A stretch of DNA of 64,000 nt from Blakeslea trispora (lineage: Eukaryota > Mucoromycota > Mucoromycetes > Mucorales > Choanephoraceae): contig JAIWNE010000102.1 of the NCBI GenBank assembly GCA_025331445.1, forward strand, positions 57,269 through 121,268, read 5' to 3'. The notes beneath the pieces are model-generated. The model ran no database searches and had not been told where the DNA came from. It was given only the letters and a program-made list of their open reading frames with translations. Below, piece by piece: positions 20,061-33,055 of this stretch. The translations under genes and the position numbers were made by a program. How positions within the stretch are numbered: position 1 is the first letter of the stretch; every line of letters begins with the position of its first letter.

Positions 20061-23000
20061 ATGGCTTCTCTTTTCCAAAAGCATAGTGGAACAACTGCCT
20101 TTCGATCTATTTCTACCATGGTTGGCAAAGGCATTCATCGTGCTGCCAAGTTATCATCTCGTAATCCCATTGAGATGATCGCAGGCATCCTCATCATCTC
20201 TTCCTTCAGCTACTTTTATCTCTTCAACCTCGCTCGTACTTCGGACATATTCTCTGGTACTGTCACCCGTCTCTATCCAGCTTTTGTCTATGCCGATAAG
20301 GATGCTACTCAATTTCAACCTTTGACCCGTAGTGAACTGCCAGACAGTCAAGATGTTGTCAAAATTCAACTCAAACAAATTGCCATATCCAATGATAAGG
20401 ACAAGAACATCATTGATCCTACTACACTTGCCAACATGCTTCGTTTCCAACATACAATTGAACACACTCTCTTGGATGACCATGTAGGTCAATTTGGTTA
20501 CAATGCCTTGTGTTTCAAAGACGCTCAGGGCCAATGTTTTTCCCAGTCACTTTCTGACCTGTTCCATCAAGAAAACCTGGACACTGGAGACATCAAGAAG
20601 GCAATCGACCAACATCCTGAACTTGCTCAATCTATCTTTAGCGGGCTGGACCTGAATACCTCAACTGCTTCCTCTATCTTGCTCTCTTTTGCCTTCAATG
20701 GCTCTACCAGTTACCGTCAACAACTGTCTTCTCTTTGGGAACAAAAGGTTTCTACCTTGTCCTCTGGTGATCTCGTTTCCTTGTCCAACTCGGGTCATCA
20801 AGAAGATGTCTTTACTTGGGCTTTTATTATCTCTCGCAACATCATTTTCCGTATCAAAGAGCTGATTGAGGTAATTATTGTAGATGATCCCATTGTTTTT
20901 TTTGTCATACCATTAATATAGGCGGCTTTTATTATTTTTTAGATGGCTGATAATATTGATATTATTGTCATTTTGGCAGGTTATATGATGATGGTTACTA
21001 CTTTTATTTCCCTTTATATGAACATGAGATCGATGGGTTCTCGTTATACACTTGCTACTGCTGTGATTGTCAATGGATTCTTTAGCTTTATGTTTGCCTT
21101 GTTGACTGTAAATGCATTGGGTGTTGATGTCTATCCTGTTGTATTAGCGTAAGTTAGTTGTTTTGCATAGGGAGTTTTCTTTTTTTTTTTTGTTTCTAAC
21201 TTTCTTGTCTATAGTGAGGCCATTCCCTTTTTGGCTGTCACCATTGGATTCGAGCGTCACTTTAAGCTGACTAAACGAGTATTTGAGTTTAGTAAGGAAA
21301 CGCCACTTACAAAGCAAGAGATCAGAAAAACCATTGTCCGTGCTGTCGATTCTGTTTCTTTACCAATTGCTAGAGATTGCATCATGGAGATTACTGTACT
21401 TGCTTTAGGTGCTAAATCCGGTATTTCCGGATTACGCGAATTTTGTCTTTTGAGTGCTATTCTCTTGGCTTATGATTTCATTATCATGTTCACCTGGTAC
21501 ACTGCTGTATTGGCATTGAAGCTCGAGGTAATGAGAAAACTATCCTTTTTTTTTTTTTATGATTATTCATCTCTTCATTCTATTATGATAGCTCTTGAGA
21601 ATTCGTGAAATCAATGCCTCTATCAAAGGTTCATCTACTGGAACAGGATATATTCGTAGTACAGTCGTCAAGGCTTTTAGTGATAGTACAACCACAACAA
21701 ACAATAACAACTTCAAGACAGATGAGACACTTATTGGCAGAGTCAAGTTACTTATGGTAAGAAGAAGAAAAAAAAATCGGATTTCCCATATACAAACAGA
21801 TGACTAAACAAGAAACTGGTTTTTCGCATAGATCGTAGGTTTTGTTGCCATGCAACTGTTTAAGGTTTGCACTACTTTTCAAACTACTGCAGGTCCTCAA
21901 GTGAGTGTGATGGAGCCTGGCGTCAGTAGTGTGCTTCAAAACCTCCTTAACCAACATCGTGCATCAAACGATAGCCAATTGCCTCTTTTGATTGAAGTGT
22001 TTCCTCCTTTACCTTTCCGTATCACATCTGGCCTTCAAAAATCGTTTGTTCCTGACAGCATCCGTAAGCCCTTGGATTACTTGTTGGATACTTTTGCTGT
22101 CTATATTCAACATCCTGTTATTTCTAAATGGATCGCTGTTGCTCTCTGTGTCTCCTTGTTCTTGAACACTTACCTCTTTAAGGTAGCTAAACAACCTGCC
22201 AAGGTAGCTGATATCCAACCACAAAAGGCAGTGCCTGTACAACCACAAGTGATGAAGAAGCCTGTAGAAAAGAAACCTCATCCCGTTCAAGGCGCTATTC
22301 GCTCACTTGAAGAATGTATGTCTTTGGTCCAAACTCCTGAATCCTTGTCGGACGAAGAAGTGATTGGTCTTGTTCAAAAGGGTAAGATGGCCTCTTACGC
22401 TTTAGAGAAAGTATTGGGTGATCTGGAACGTGCTGTTGGTATCCGTCGTGCCTTGGTCTCTCGCGCTTCCATGACAAAGACATTAGAGTCCAGTTTGCTT
22501 CCCTTTTATAATTACCATTATGAGAAAGTCATGGGCGCTTGTTGTGAAAACGTCATTGGTTACATGCCTATCCCTGTAGGTGTTGCTGGTCCTATGAACA
22601 TTGATGGTGATATGATCCATATCCCTATGGCTACTACCGAAGGTTGCTTGATTGCCTCTACTGCTCGTGGTTGTAAGGCCATCAATGCAGGCGGTGGCGC
22701 TTCTACTATTCTGACTGCTGATGGTATGACACGTGGTCCCTGTGTTGAATTTCCTTCCATCCTCCGTGCTGCTGCTTGTAAACGCTTCATTGAAGAAGAA
22801 GGTAAAGATATCGTGACAGAAGCTTTCAACTCTACCTCTCGTTTTGCACGTTTAAGAAAGTTGAAGGTAGCTCTTGCCGGTAAACTTGTCTTTATCCGTT
22901 TCTCCACTACTACTGGTGATGCTATGGGTATGAACATGATCTCCAAGGGTTGTGAAAAGGCCCTCAGCATTCTCACTGAGCATTTCCCCGATATGCAAAT

Positions 23001-23625
23001 CGTCTCACTCTCTGGTAACTATTGTACTGACAAGAAGCCTGCTGCTATCAACTGGATCGAAGGTCGTGGTAAGTCTGTGGTTTCTGAAGCTATCATTCCA
23101 GGTCACGTTGTTGAAAAGGTCTTGAAGACTTCTGTCAGTGCTCTTGTTGAACTGAATATCTCCAAGAACTTGATTGGCTCTGCTATGGCAGGTTCTGTTG
23201 GTGGCTTTAATGCTCATGCTGCTAACATTTTGACAGCTGTCTATTTGGCTACAGGTCAAGATCCTGCTCAAAATGTTGAAAGCTCCAACTGTATTACCTT
23301 GATGAAAGCCATCAATGATAACCAGGACTTGCATATCTCTTGTAGTATGCCCAGTATCGAAGTTGGTACTATTGGTGGCGGTACTATCTTGCCTCCTCAA
23401 CAGGCTATGTTAGATATGCTTGGTGTTCGTGGACCTCATCCTACTGAGCCTGGAGCTAATGCTCAGCGCCTTGCTCGTATTATTTGTGCTTCTGTTATGG
23501 CAGGTGAATTATCTTTGTGTGCTGCTTTAGCTGCTGGCCATTTGGTCAAAGCTCACATGGCTCATAACCGTGGTAATGCTCCTGCTCCTGCTGCTCCTGT
23601 TCCCGGCAGTTGTATCAAATCTTAA
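20061..23625 (+). CDS. hmgR: HMG-CoA reductase with sterol-sensing domain
   Basis: Five exons (20061-20870, 20943-21148, 21215-21527, 21592-21756, 21832-23625), giving 1095 residues, typical of fungal class I HMGR. It reduces HMG-CoA to mevalonate with two NADPH, the flux-controlling step towards ergosterol and, in Mucorales, carotenoid-derived trisporoids. The N-terminus has a membrane span (about 36-58) and a lumenal loop; residues about 272-430 are a sterol-sensing multispan domain; a further span lies near 590-612. The catalytic half shows E768 (TTEGCL), K899 (DKKPAAINW), D975 (GQDPAQN), H1073 (KAHMAHNR), plus the NADPH-binding DAMGMNM and GTIGGGT loops. The AMPK-site Ser that follows HNR in mammals is Gly here. 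It acts in the ER membrane. Confidence 0.96.
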
Positions 23626-24025
23626 AACTTCCATTTATACTTATATCCCCCCCTCTTTTCGTTACATCATTAATTCATTTCTCTCTCTCTCTCTTTTCAC
23701 TAATTCCTTGAACCACTCATCTATTCTTTTTTTTTTTTCAAAGCAATTGTTTCTGTTATTTAAATATTTATCGGTTTTTTTTTTTTCACTATAAAGAAAA
23801 CATGTACCATTATACTTTACAAAGAAATGAACTACATAAACATAAGCTATGCGATTCAATAGCATAAACAACATTTCTCTTTGATTTCAATGCTTGATGA
23901 CTATTACAATAATTATCTTATAAAAAAGAAACCACGAAAAAAAATCAATAACTCAAAGGTGTTTATTTGTTCTCAAGAAAAGAAAGGAAGGATGACTATA
24001 TAGAATAAGGGAAAATATACAAGAC
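23626..24025. other. convergent 3' region
   Basis: 400 bp between the stops of HMG-CoA reductase and the Nma111-like gene, with CT repeats near 23680 and T runs near 23727 and 23775. No exon seen. Confidence 0.6.
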
Positions 24026-27000
24026 TTAGGCATTATGTGCACTCCAGCCTGAGACAGACTTATCATCACGAACAAGTTGCCAAGAGTCCCAATAATGAAG
24101 ATCAATCTTTACAGCCACAACACGCACTGTTTCGTTTCTGCTAACAGTTTTGATTCGAATATAGCCTTCATCATTGTCATCATCTTCATCTTCGTCACTA
24201 AATTCAGGCACAATAGCTGCATTCTCATTTCCTTTTCCATCATCAGAGGTTCGATGAATGGGTGGAATATAGCTAGATCTTCGACGGCGACATGCTTCAG
24301 CCTCGTATTCGTGAACGACTTCCAGGAATGAATCCAAATCTTTGACTGGTTTGCCTTGCACTTCTACAATCCAAACACCTGGACGAAGCACGTTGGATGC
24401 AGGTGATCCGTACAATGTACAAGACACATATACACCAACAGGTACATTGCGAACTTGTTCCAATACTGATTTGTATGGCTTTTGGATGAGCGCACCTTGC
24501 CATCCAATAACACGAGTTGTCTCATATCCACTAAACTCACTTAAAGGTACAGTGACATTCATTTCTTTGCCGTCACGTAAAATAATCATATCAACATTAT
24601 CTTGTTGATTTACGTGCATCAAGTGAGACATTCGGGTTACCAATTTTCCGTTAAGACTTAAAATGACATCGCCTACATTGAGAACCTTGGCACAGGGGCT
24701 TCTTTCGTCTAACACGTTAAGTACGTACAACAAAGTATGACGTGTAGAGCCACTTTCTTCAATCTTCTTGACCCATTCGTCAGAAAGGCCAAGTGTACGA
24801 GCAGCAGCAATGCGCATTGTCCATAATTCAACATCAAGGCCCTTGAAGACAATCTTATCACCATTACTTAAGAATTGATCAATTGTAGGCTTGACCAAGG
24901 ATGACAGTAAGCCTGACATGAAAGAAATGTCTTTGCCCTTCTCATTTTGAGATGAATAGCTGATCCAAAGAGCATGCACTAAACCGTTGTCATCGGTGAT
25001 AAGACCTCCTTGAGAATTAGATGAATCATCAATCTTGACACCTTCGACATTCATAGCACGCCAACGAGGAGGAGAACATTCACGGGTACCAATGTTGGAT
25101 ACAGAGGATACTGTTGTCTTCTTCATGATGACAGAATGGTCACTGCCTATACCGATGAAATTGGCTTCATCTCCCTGGTTCAACTCTTTTTCGCTGAATT
25201 CGATTGGCTTAACAGGGGTGTCGCCAATCAGTTTAGGATCGTACGTCAAAATGACATAATTGTAGAAGGGATGCAAGAAAAGTAAACGTCCAGGAATGAT
25301 AATTGAATTGGCAAAAGTAATGAAAATATCGCCTAGACCTATCGGAATTGTGTCACGATCACAAACGATCAGTGGTGGATTGGTAGACACAATAAAACCA
25401 GTGCCATAAAACTGAGTTGCTTTCATGCCATCTACAAGATATGGAAGGTAAAAGTCGATAGCAACAAATGAAGGCATGAGTTTTTCAGCCAATGTCAAGG
25501 AAGGATCTAAGCGAGGGAAACTAGCAGATGAGGGTGTGTAAGGAATCTTTTGTGGAGCTGGCGGCATATCCGTATAATCCCATAGACCACTGACATCTAA
25601 GTTTGATGGATTAGCAATTCAATAAAGGCTTACAATCAATCGCTCTTTTTTTTCTCTTACCGTTTCGTACAGCAACTCTAAATTTGTGCCAGTGTCGATC
25701 AACATGCATAATCATTACTTTATCTTTATAGGCTTTGTGTAAAGCATAAAATCTGTTATTAAACAAACAGAGTTTTGTTATTATACATACACGCGTATAT
25801 CGTATGAATATATTTCTCACTTACCTAATAGGTACACGTGCACCATCGGGTAGGCTCTTCATTGCCTCAATAAAAGCATCTAAATCCGGTGTAGGGATGT
25901 TGTTGACACTGACAATAATGCTTTTACGCCAAGCACTTGCACTTGCCAACATATGTCCTGATGTGGCTACATATACGCCGCAGGTAGGCTGAGAATACGA
26001 TTTTGCAAGCTGATAAGAAAGCTCATGAACAACACCACCACCAATTTCCACAAAACGATTAGGTGTGATAGAATGCAAGTCCTGCACAACTACCTTGACT
26101 TCTTGCACTTTCTTACCACGACTGATAGTCAAAGAAATCTCCTTTCCAACCATATCATCTAGTATTTCAAAAAGAGCAATAAAGTGAGGCACCATTTTAC
26201 CATTGCAACCAATGATAATATCTCCTGGAACTAGAATATTGTCGGCGGGTCCTTTAGGTAAGAGCGATCGAACAACAAGCATACCAGTCTCTTCAGGAAA
26301 CTTGGTACGTACTTTTTCTTCAATGGATGCCTTTAGACCTAAGCGACGTACTTCATTGTATGGCAAGTATTCAAACTCTGTCTGAAGAGTACCACGAGGA
26401 ACTGGCTTTCCACTTTGAATGTATTTGAGTGCACGTTTCACTCTGTCAAGTGGCAAATAATAAGAAGATGACGCACGACTAGCACCACCTGCATTGAGAG
26501 CAACGGCATGACCGTCAATGTCTAATACAGGACTACCAGATGATCCGCCACTTGTGCCAGATGCTGCTTGAAGATAGAATGTATTGAAATCATTGTATTC
26601 ACCTACACCATATTCAGGTGCTCTTCTATCAAGTCTAGCCAATGTACCAGCTAAAATACTTAATTTTTCACCTGCGTCGTTGCTACAATTTTTGTTTAGT
26701 TGCATAGTTATTTTTTAATGCGGAGATTCATTTAAAAAGCTAAAATTTTCCAACTTACCCGACAACACGAATATCTAAACCGACTTTAGCTCTTTCTGGG
26801 CTAAGCTCGATTTCTTCCAACTCCATAAATTTAATGCGAGTGGGGTCAAACTATAATAAGATAAGTCATTTTGAGAAATCTAGGAGAGAGTGACATAAAC
26901 AAAAAAAAAATCCAATACGTACTTGCATGAAGCCAAAGTCATGGACTGGGTCACGGTATACTGGTTTGAGATCTACCTCTTCATAGTTTGTCAATACGGC

Positions 27001-27526
27001 TTGAGCAACGATAGGAGCAGGCGAAACAACATGACGATTTGTTAAAATGATACCACGTTTAGCATCTACGATAAATCCTGTGGCAGTATATCCACCTAAA
27101 ATAACACTCTGGTTACTATACCAACAACAACACTCTTGTTGTTTCTTATTTACCTGATGTTTCTGTATCAAAGCTTCTGACATGACTTGCCTTGATTGAG
27201 ACAATAGCACGAATAGCTTTTTCTAAAGTAGGTTCCCAAGATCTGGCTTTATATGGAACCCCCGAAGTATTGGCAGGTGAAAAATAATCCATTGGAGGAC
27301 GAGGATTCCATGCATGAGTCCCAAAAGCAATTGATTTGGATCTTCCACGTAGTGCTCTACTATCAACAGGCGCTTGCTGTTCAAACTGTGTAGTGGCAAG
27401 TGACATACTGCCTCTGTGTGGCTTTAGATCCGTAGCCATATCACCTGCTTCTGCAGGTGCTGGGGAATCAAGAGGGCCACGCAAAGGTGGTGTAGATACA
27501 ACGAGAGGGTGTTGAGAGTCATCCAT
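24026..27526 (-). CDS. NMA111: Nma111-type HtrA-like serine protease
   Basis: Six exons (27526-27154, 27095-26923, 26850-26759, 26682-25825, 25752-25661, 25596-24026), introns 58-76 nt, giving 1052 residues, close to yeast Nma111 (997). The protein is a duplicated HtrA. The first protease domain keeps the triad: H146 (TNRHVV), D177 (VHDFGF) and a Ser in GGSSGSPV (about 261), followed by PDZ-like segments. The second protease-like domain has lost it: CDRDT stands where the His loop should be and NSQGGLI at the Ser loop, the known Nma111 pattern. Yeast Nma111 is nuclear, acts in protein quality control and has been linked to apoptosis-like death and lipid homeostasis. A basic/acidic insert near the C-terminus (RRRR, then [10 protein letters not shown]) may be regulatory. 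Confidence 0.93.
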
Positions 27527-30120
27527 TTTAAACTATATACAAGAAAAAAAACAATAATAATGAAAAGAAATGCAAAATGAAATAAAAAAAGAGAAAAAAA
27601 AAAAGCACCTAAAACTTTGTGAAAATAAAGAAAAAAAATTGACGTGCTGTGATACTCCGATTCAAGTATAGCATAAATTTCAAAAAAAAAAATCTTATAC
27701 TCAAGTCCGAGTAGCCCAATCTAAATGTGTGCATGAAATCTTTAGGCTATATCAACACCAAACAGACATTCGAGGTTTATACTTTTGCTTCAGTCAGTTT
27801 AGTAATTCAAATTTTCTTTTTTAAAGAACATCTTGGAAACACTGTACAAGTATGTAGTATCAACTCAATTCTCTTTTATGTATTTGCCATCAGCTTGAGA
27901 CAAACAATTGCAAGCCTTCATACGCTATAATTAAGTTTCTCAAGACAGACGTTTTCATAAAAACGCTATGCTGATATAGCAAAGCAATTGGCTATTTCTA
28001 GAGTAAGTATGCCAGATATTGTTAAATGCGGAGTCGGTGCATTACATATTTTTAATCAAATTAAGAGACAACCTAAAACTATGTTGTGTCTACAAACTAA
28101 AGACAATTCAATTCCTCTATAGTGAAAACTAGCAACAAACATTTAAGGGTCTTCATTTGTCGTTGTGTTTACCTAGTATGATCTCCTTGTATAATTATTC
28201 AATAGGATTATTTGCGTGATAAAACCATAGTGACAGAAGAATCAATGGATGCTATGGTATCAACTAAAGTGGCACTCTAATTTATCCAAATGTCTTTTTC
28301 GTTAGCACAAATCGCTCAGAATATGAACCTAAATGCTTGAATTTTGAAGTACAGTCTCACCAGCATTTTAGCTTGACAGGTTGATCAGACTCCATAACCA
28401 TTTCAACTAATGAAGATATGCTTTGTTACGTAGTATGTATGCCATCTCTTTTTGTCCTTGAGCTATATAAGCGAGGTAAAGTATGTTTTAGTGTGCAATT
28501 TGGCCAACAAAGAAACATATGGACTCATAGAGGCCCTATTCTTTTTTCTATCAGAAAATGCTCTCGTTAAGAAGAAAATAGATATGTGGCCTGTGGATGA
28601 CGCTTTCAAGTAGTAAGTTTAAATTTAAAAGGAGAGATGCTTACAGTTGTCTTGTTTACAAATTAAAGTCTTATTGCCACTATCATTCTTTTGAAGGTGT
28701 TCAAATTTGCAACAAGTAGTTCTGGAAGACTTCAGTAGCCCATTGATTGAATCAGGTTGAACTCGTTGTTCACATTCTCTTTGGCATGACCTGTTATTAC
28801 CTAATACACCGTATATGAACTGTTAAATGAATTTGAATGTGAAATGCTTTGGCATTTTATAACAAAGAAGCATTTAGATGATGGTTGACTGTGTTTGTAC
28901 GAAAAGCATAACGCTTTATCATGAAAGAGCCAAGCTCAGGCTGTATTGTTCATCAACGTATTGAGAGGTAAAAGTGGCTATATCTGACAAAGTATATGGA
29001 GTATTGAATTAGCCAATGATGTCTAGATAAAGATTTACTAGATAGATGGCGTATAACCATATTTAGTTATAAATAAAACAGCGATATCATAAAAAGAAAT
29101 TTCAAATGTCTTTTATATTATTATTCGATCAGATACTAAATAAGTAACAACGAAAGGCATATAAGCCAACAAAGAGCAATAATGAACATCAAACAAACCT
29201 TATATATTTTAACTAGGAATGGAGACTAAAGAAGTATAACTGATATACTTGTGTAATAATGTAACATGGAAGCTGAGTAGCCCTCAAGACCGAAAGAAGT
29301 GCAAAAGGTCTCTATAAGCCAATGCTATAAAGCATACTCTAGTCAAAAGGGTGAATAAGATTAAAAAATTGCTCTATAGCCAACAAAAAATTGTATACAG
29401 TTCTTTTGCCGCTTGAAAAAAAAAAGTATCGGTTTGATGTATGATACAGCTTGAATCTGGATTGTAATCTCATGTAAATGGTTTATTTTGGTTTCATGTC
29501 TGAAACAGTCTATTTTAGCCATATTTTGAACACTTCTTTTTCTCTAGTGGACTTTTCGTGTTAAAGCAAAGCTATCATACATCTACTGATTTTAAGGGAG
29601 AGAATGAAGGCTTGGACAATCAAAAAAAATCGATAGCAAGTTATTGTTAATTATGCCTTTTGTAGCAAATGAGGACCCCCCTTAAACTGTGTTACATGAC
29701 TCCTATTTATTGTAAGCTGAACAATTAAACTTTCTCTTTTGAAGACATCAATCTATCTAAAGCCAAGCAGTTCAAATTTGCATAATTATTGCTTGCGCAA
29801 CTCTCTTGCCTTTTCACAGGCGATTGCCGAAAATTTTCATTTTCTTCTGTTACAACACAAAGACATGTGATACAAACAAATGCTCTCTCATGCTGATTGA
29901 GCGGAATAAGAATGGCCTCACTTTTTTTTTTCGTTTTGGCTTTGTGATCATGAGTGAAAGCCTGTGTAGCGCAAACAAGACAACTGGGTTTATCAAACGT
30001 TGTGCATACATGCGCAATTGTGTGGATGCAGATCATTGTTTTATTCTTCAATACATGTTTGCAAATGCAGATATATGCTAAACAGAGTATTCATTGTTTC
30101 GTTTATCGATGGTTATACTA
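27527..30120. other. 2.6 kb intergenic stretch, nothing coding seen
   Basis: AT-rich DNA with frequent stops on both strands, no tandem array, no terminal inverted repeat and no family motif. The ends serve as promoter of the Nma111 gene and 3' region of the zinc-finger gene. Confidence 0.55.
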
Positions 30121-31093
30121 TCACTCTGCTGGTGTCTTTAATGAATTATTTACAGAACGCCCTAATCGATGGACGCGCAAATGACGACGCATGTTACTTT
30201 GTACACTGAAATGCCTACCACAGCCAGGCTCTGTACAGACAAATGGTTTCTCTCCAGTGTGTGAATATGTATGAATACGCAAAGAAGAAGGTCTTGAAAA
30301 CTTTTTGTAGCAATAAGGACATGTGTATCGTCCAGATGGATCAGGAGTGGTTGTTGCTACTGCTGCGATTGTCTTTTCAGCGGTATTTGTGTCTGTGTTA
30401 GAAGTGGTATTTTTGTTTATCATGTTTACTGGGTGATCTTTACTGATTTTATCAAAGAAAGTCAGCTCTGTGTGGTTGGGTGTCATCGGACTAGAGTGGG
30501 TTTCTTCAGGACTGTGTGAATGAGCACGTATAGATGGGATAGGTGGTGGACTAAGCATAAAGTCCAAGGTATTTGCCGATACAGCACGCCGATGATGATG
30601 ATGGCTTCTATTGTGTGTACTTGTGTTGTTTAGAGCTGGTAGCGATATAGCAGGATTGGTGGCTAGAGGAGGCAACGTAAATTCAGAAGCAGACCTTCCA
30701 TGAAACCCAGATCGTCGTTTGTTGAATGGCGGTGTGCTGGTTGAGTTTGGTACTCTATCACCCGGTAATGCCCAACTGGGAGGCTTCTCAGTAACAGGGA
30801 AAGGTGTGTCACTGTAAGGTTGTCTTGGTTGGTATGGTTCAGGTTGAAAAGAGCCAGAAGATGGCTTTTCATCTATTGTATGAAGTGATAGGCTTTGTAG
30901 CTCAAGAGGGAGGCTGCTTACACTTCGAGAAGCTCGATGGCCAAAGTGTTTCTTACTGGTTTGTGGTGATGGCTGTTGATGTAAACCTAAGCCTCAAGGG
31001 TTATTACTGCTTCAAGTTTTCTCAATTTTTTTTCTTATTACCTGGAGTTTCTTGTAAGAGAAATTGAATAGAAGGTAAGCTTGGTTTGTTCAT
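30121..31093 (-). CDS. C2H2 zinc-finger transcription factor
   Basis: Two exons (31093-31042 and 30986-30121) with a 55 nt intron, giving 305 residues. The short first exon encodes MNKPSLPSIQFLLQETP; an in-frame stop lies 5' of the acceptor, so the splice is needed. The first 235 residues are Ser/Pro/Thr-rich and disordered, with a His run. Two adjacent C2H2 fingers close the protein: CPYC...H...H (about 239-261), an HTGEKPF linker, then CTEPGCGRHF...H...H (about 267-291), with a short tail. The second-finger pattern GCGRxFSVxSNMRRH is common in fungal two-finger regulators. Targets unknown. Confidence 0.85.
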
Positions 31094-33055
31094 TCTGGAA
31101 ACAAGGCAAAAAAGATATAAAGGACCGAAAAGAAAAGAATAAAAAAAAACCAAACGCTGAAGACACTAAAACTTCGGCGTAAAAATCGGAGCCTCAAACC
31201 AATAATCATTCTTTTCAAGATCTACAGATTTTCCTTTTTATGATGCAATACAACCATTCTTCCAGTTTTGCATTTGATATGGAACATACAAGCTAGGAAG
31301 CATTACTTGAAGCCTCAAAGATATATTTTTTCTTCTTGGATATGATACCGCTTACATGAATAAATAGTGTAGAAGATGCAAAGAAACTTTGAAGAATCCC
31401 AGCATGTCTACTATTTTTCTCAATTATGTATGAAGGATGATAGGATAAAAAGAAAAAGAGAACTGCTTAACCCATCTTTCACACTTTCAACAATCGATTT
31501 ACTCTAATCAGCCTTTTGAAGTTTTGTTAATTATATATGCCCTCACTTTCAATGGCAATCGCATCCTTAATGAAGAAAGAGGAGGTTTGAAAGATTGAAT
31601 AATTCTGAATCGTTTGCTTGCTTATGTCATTTATTCGGATGATCGCTTAAACGAATGAAGCAAGCGTGCTATAAATAAACATATACACCATTTCCGGAAA
31701 TAGACTGCACGCTGAGAGAAAAAGATTGCACATCTCAGCTACTCCATCCACTATTCTTCCCCCTTCCACTTAGCTCTGTAGTTGACCGTACGTCAATACA
31801 ACCCAGTACCTTCAGTCCAACAGGTTCCTTCCGTTTCCCTCCTCTCAACATGAATCAATTTATCTGCGCTAATCTTTACTTTTTTTTTTGATCAACAGCT
31901 CCTCAAGTTCCATCCTTACTCTCTTCCACTCATACAGACTCATTGTCACCACCATATCAACACTTGCTTTCTAGAACACTGACATTGTATCCTTTCTTTG
32001 GCTTCCTCTGCTTGGCTGCTCCTCGGATAAGCCCTTTCTCTAACATTACAAACCTCTCGCCTCTCCTTCAACATTATCTCAAATCCTTTACTACCATTTG
32101 CTTCTCGCATTTATTCTCCTCAACCTATCCTTACCCCCATGACAATGGTCAATTGATGTCCCTCACCTTGATCACACTACTTGGTATCGTCTGGTACACG
32201 GCAAGATCACCATTAGGTTTCAGGTTTACTCATCTTTTATTGACCCTGAAATCAGCTCCATTCAGGCCGATCTCATCCATAACTTCTCTACCATTCGTCT
32301 CGCTTTCTCCTGATCAAATCTTTACTTGCACTCTTCAAAGATATTTGGCAATCTCATTGGTATACCATGTTCCAAGACACTTCTTTTTCTACCTCTACCA
32401 CCTTCTCTAACATCAATTCGCCCCTTACCCGTCTAGAATCTCACACTCTTTTTATAGAGCACCCAACCGAACCCACTCCATTTTAATCCCCCCCCCCCCT
32501 CCCTTCATTTGTGTGTATCCGGTCTTTTTCTTTTTCCTCATCAAGACAGTTCAAGGACTTTGAATTAGCGGATTAATTCCCCCCTTCAAAATAAGAATCG
32601 AGCCAAAAATATATCTGAGAAGCAGGAGATTGAAACAACTCTTACATTCTAGACACTTCAAGTCTGGAGGCATATTATGTAAGTTACTGATCATTAATAA
32701 AAACAACCTGACATGACAAATGTTTAAAAGATAATGCCATTATCAAGATTACCAAATACAGCAGAGGCCAGATAACCTAAGCAAAAGAATAGCTTTTCCT
32801 GTAATTTTAGTGTATAGAGTGAACTCTTCAACTACCGTCTTTGTTTAAAAAGAAAAGGCGTTGTTCATAAACGACTATTTTTATTTGTTTGTTTCTTTCA
32901 AATCACATGGTCAAGTTTTTTTTTTTGAGCAGCGGGTGTTAACAAGATGATGTTCTACTTTCTGGAAATCGAAAGATTTAGAATCCCTACAACAGTAGAT
33001 GGGGGGGGGGGAGTGATTGTATTTCCTGATAACTGACGGCATGGTGTATACACTC
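31094..33055. other. intergenic; TC-rich block with doubtful 155-codon frame
   Basis: A TATAAATA-like box sits near 31670 and a strongly TC-biased block covers about 31740-32530, with an open frame at 31943-32410 of no recognised family. A C10-type run lies at 32488 and a G12 run near 33000, just before the transposon-like element. No supported exon. Confidence 0.45.

Noticed and set aside
20154..20534. Reverse-strand frames inside the HMG-CoA reductase gene and similar shadows in the Nma111, Bck1 and chitin deacetylase genes
   Set aside because: They are antisense readings of well-supported exons and carry no independent motifs.
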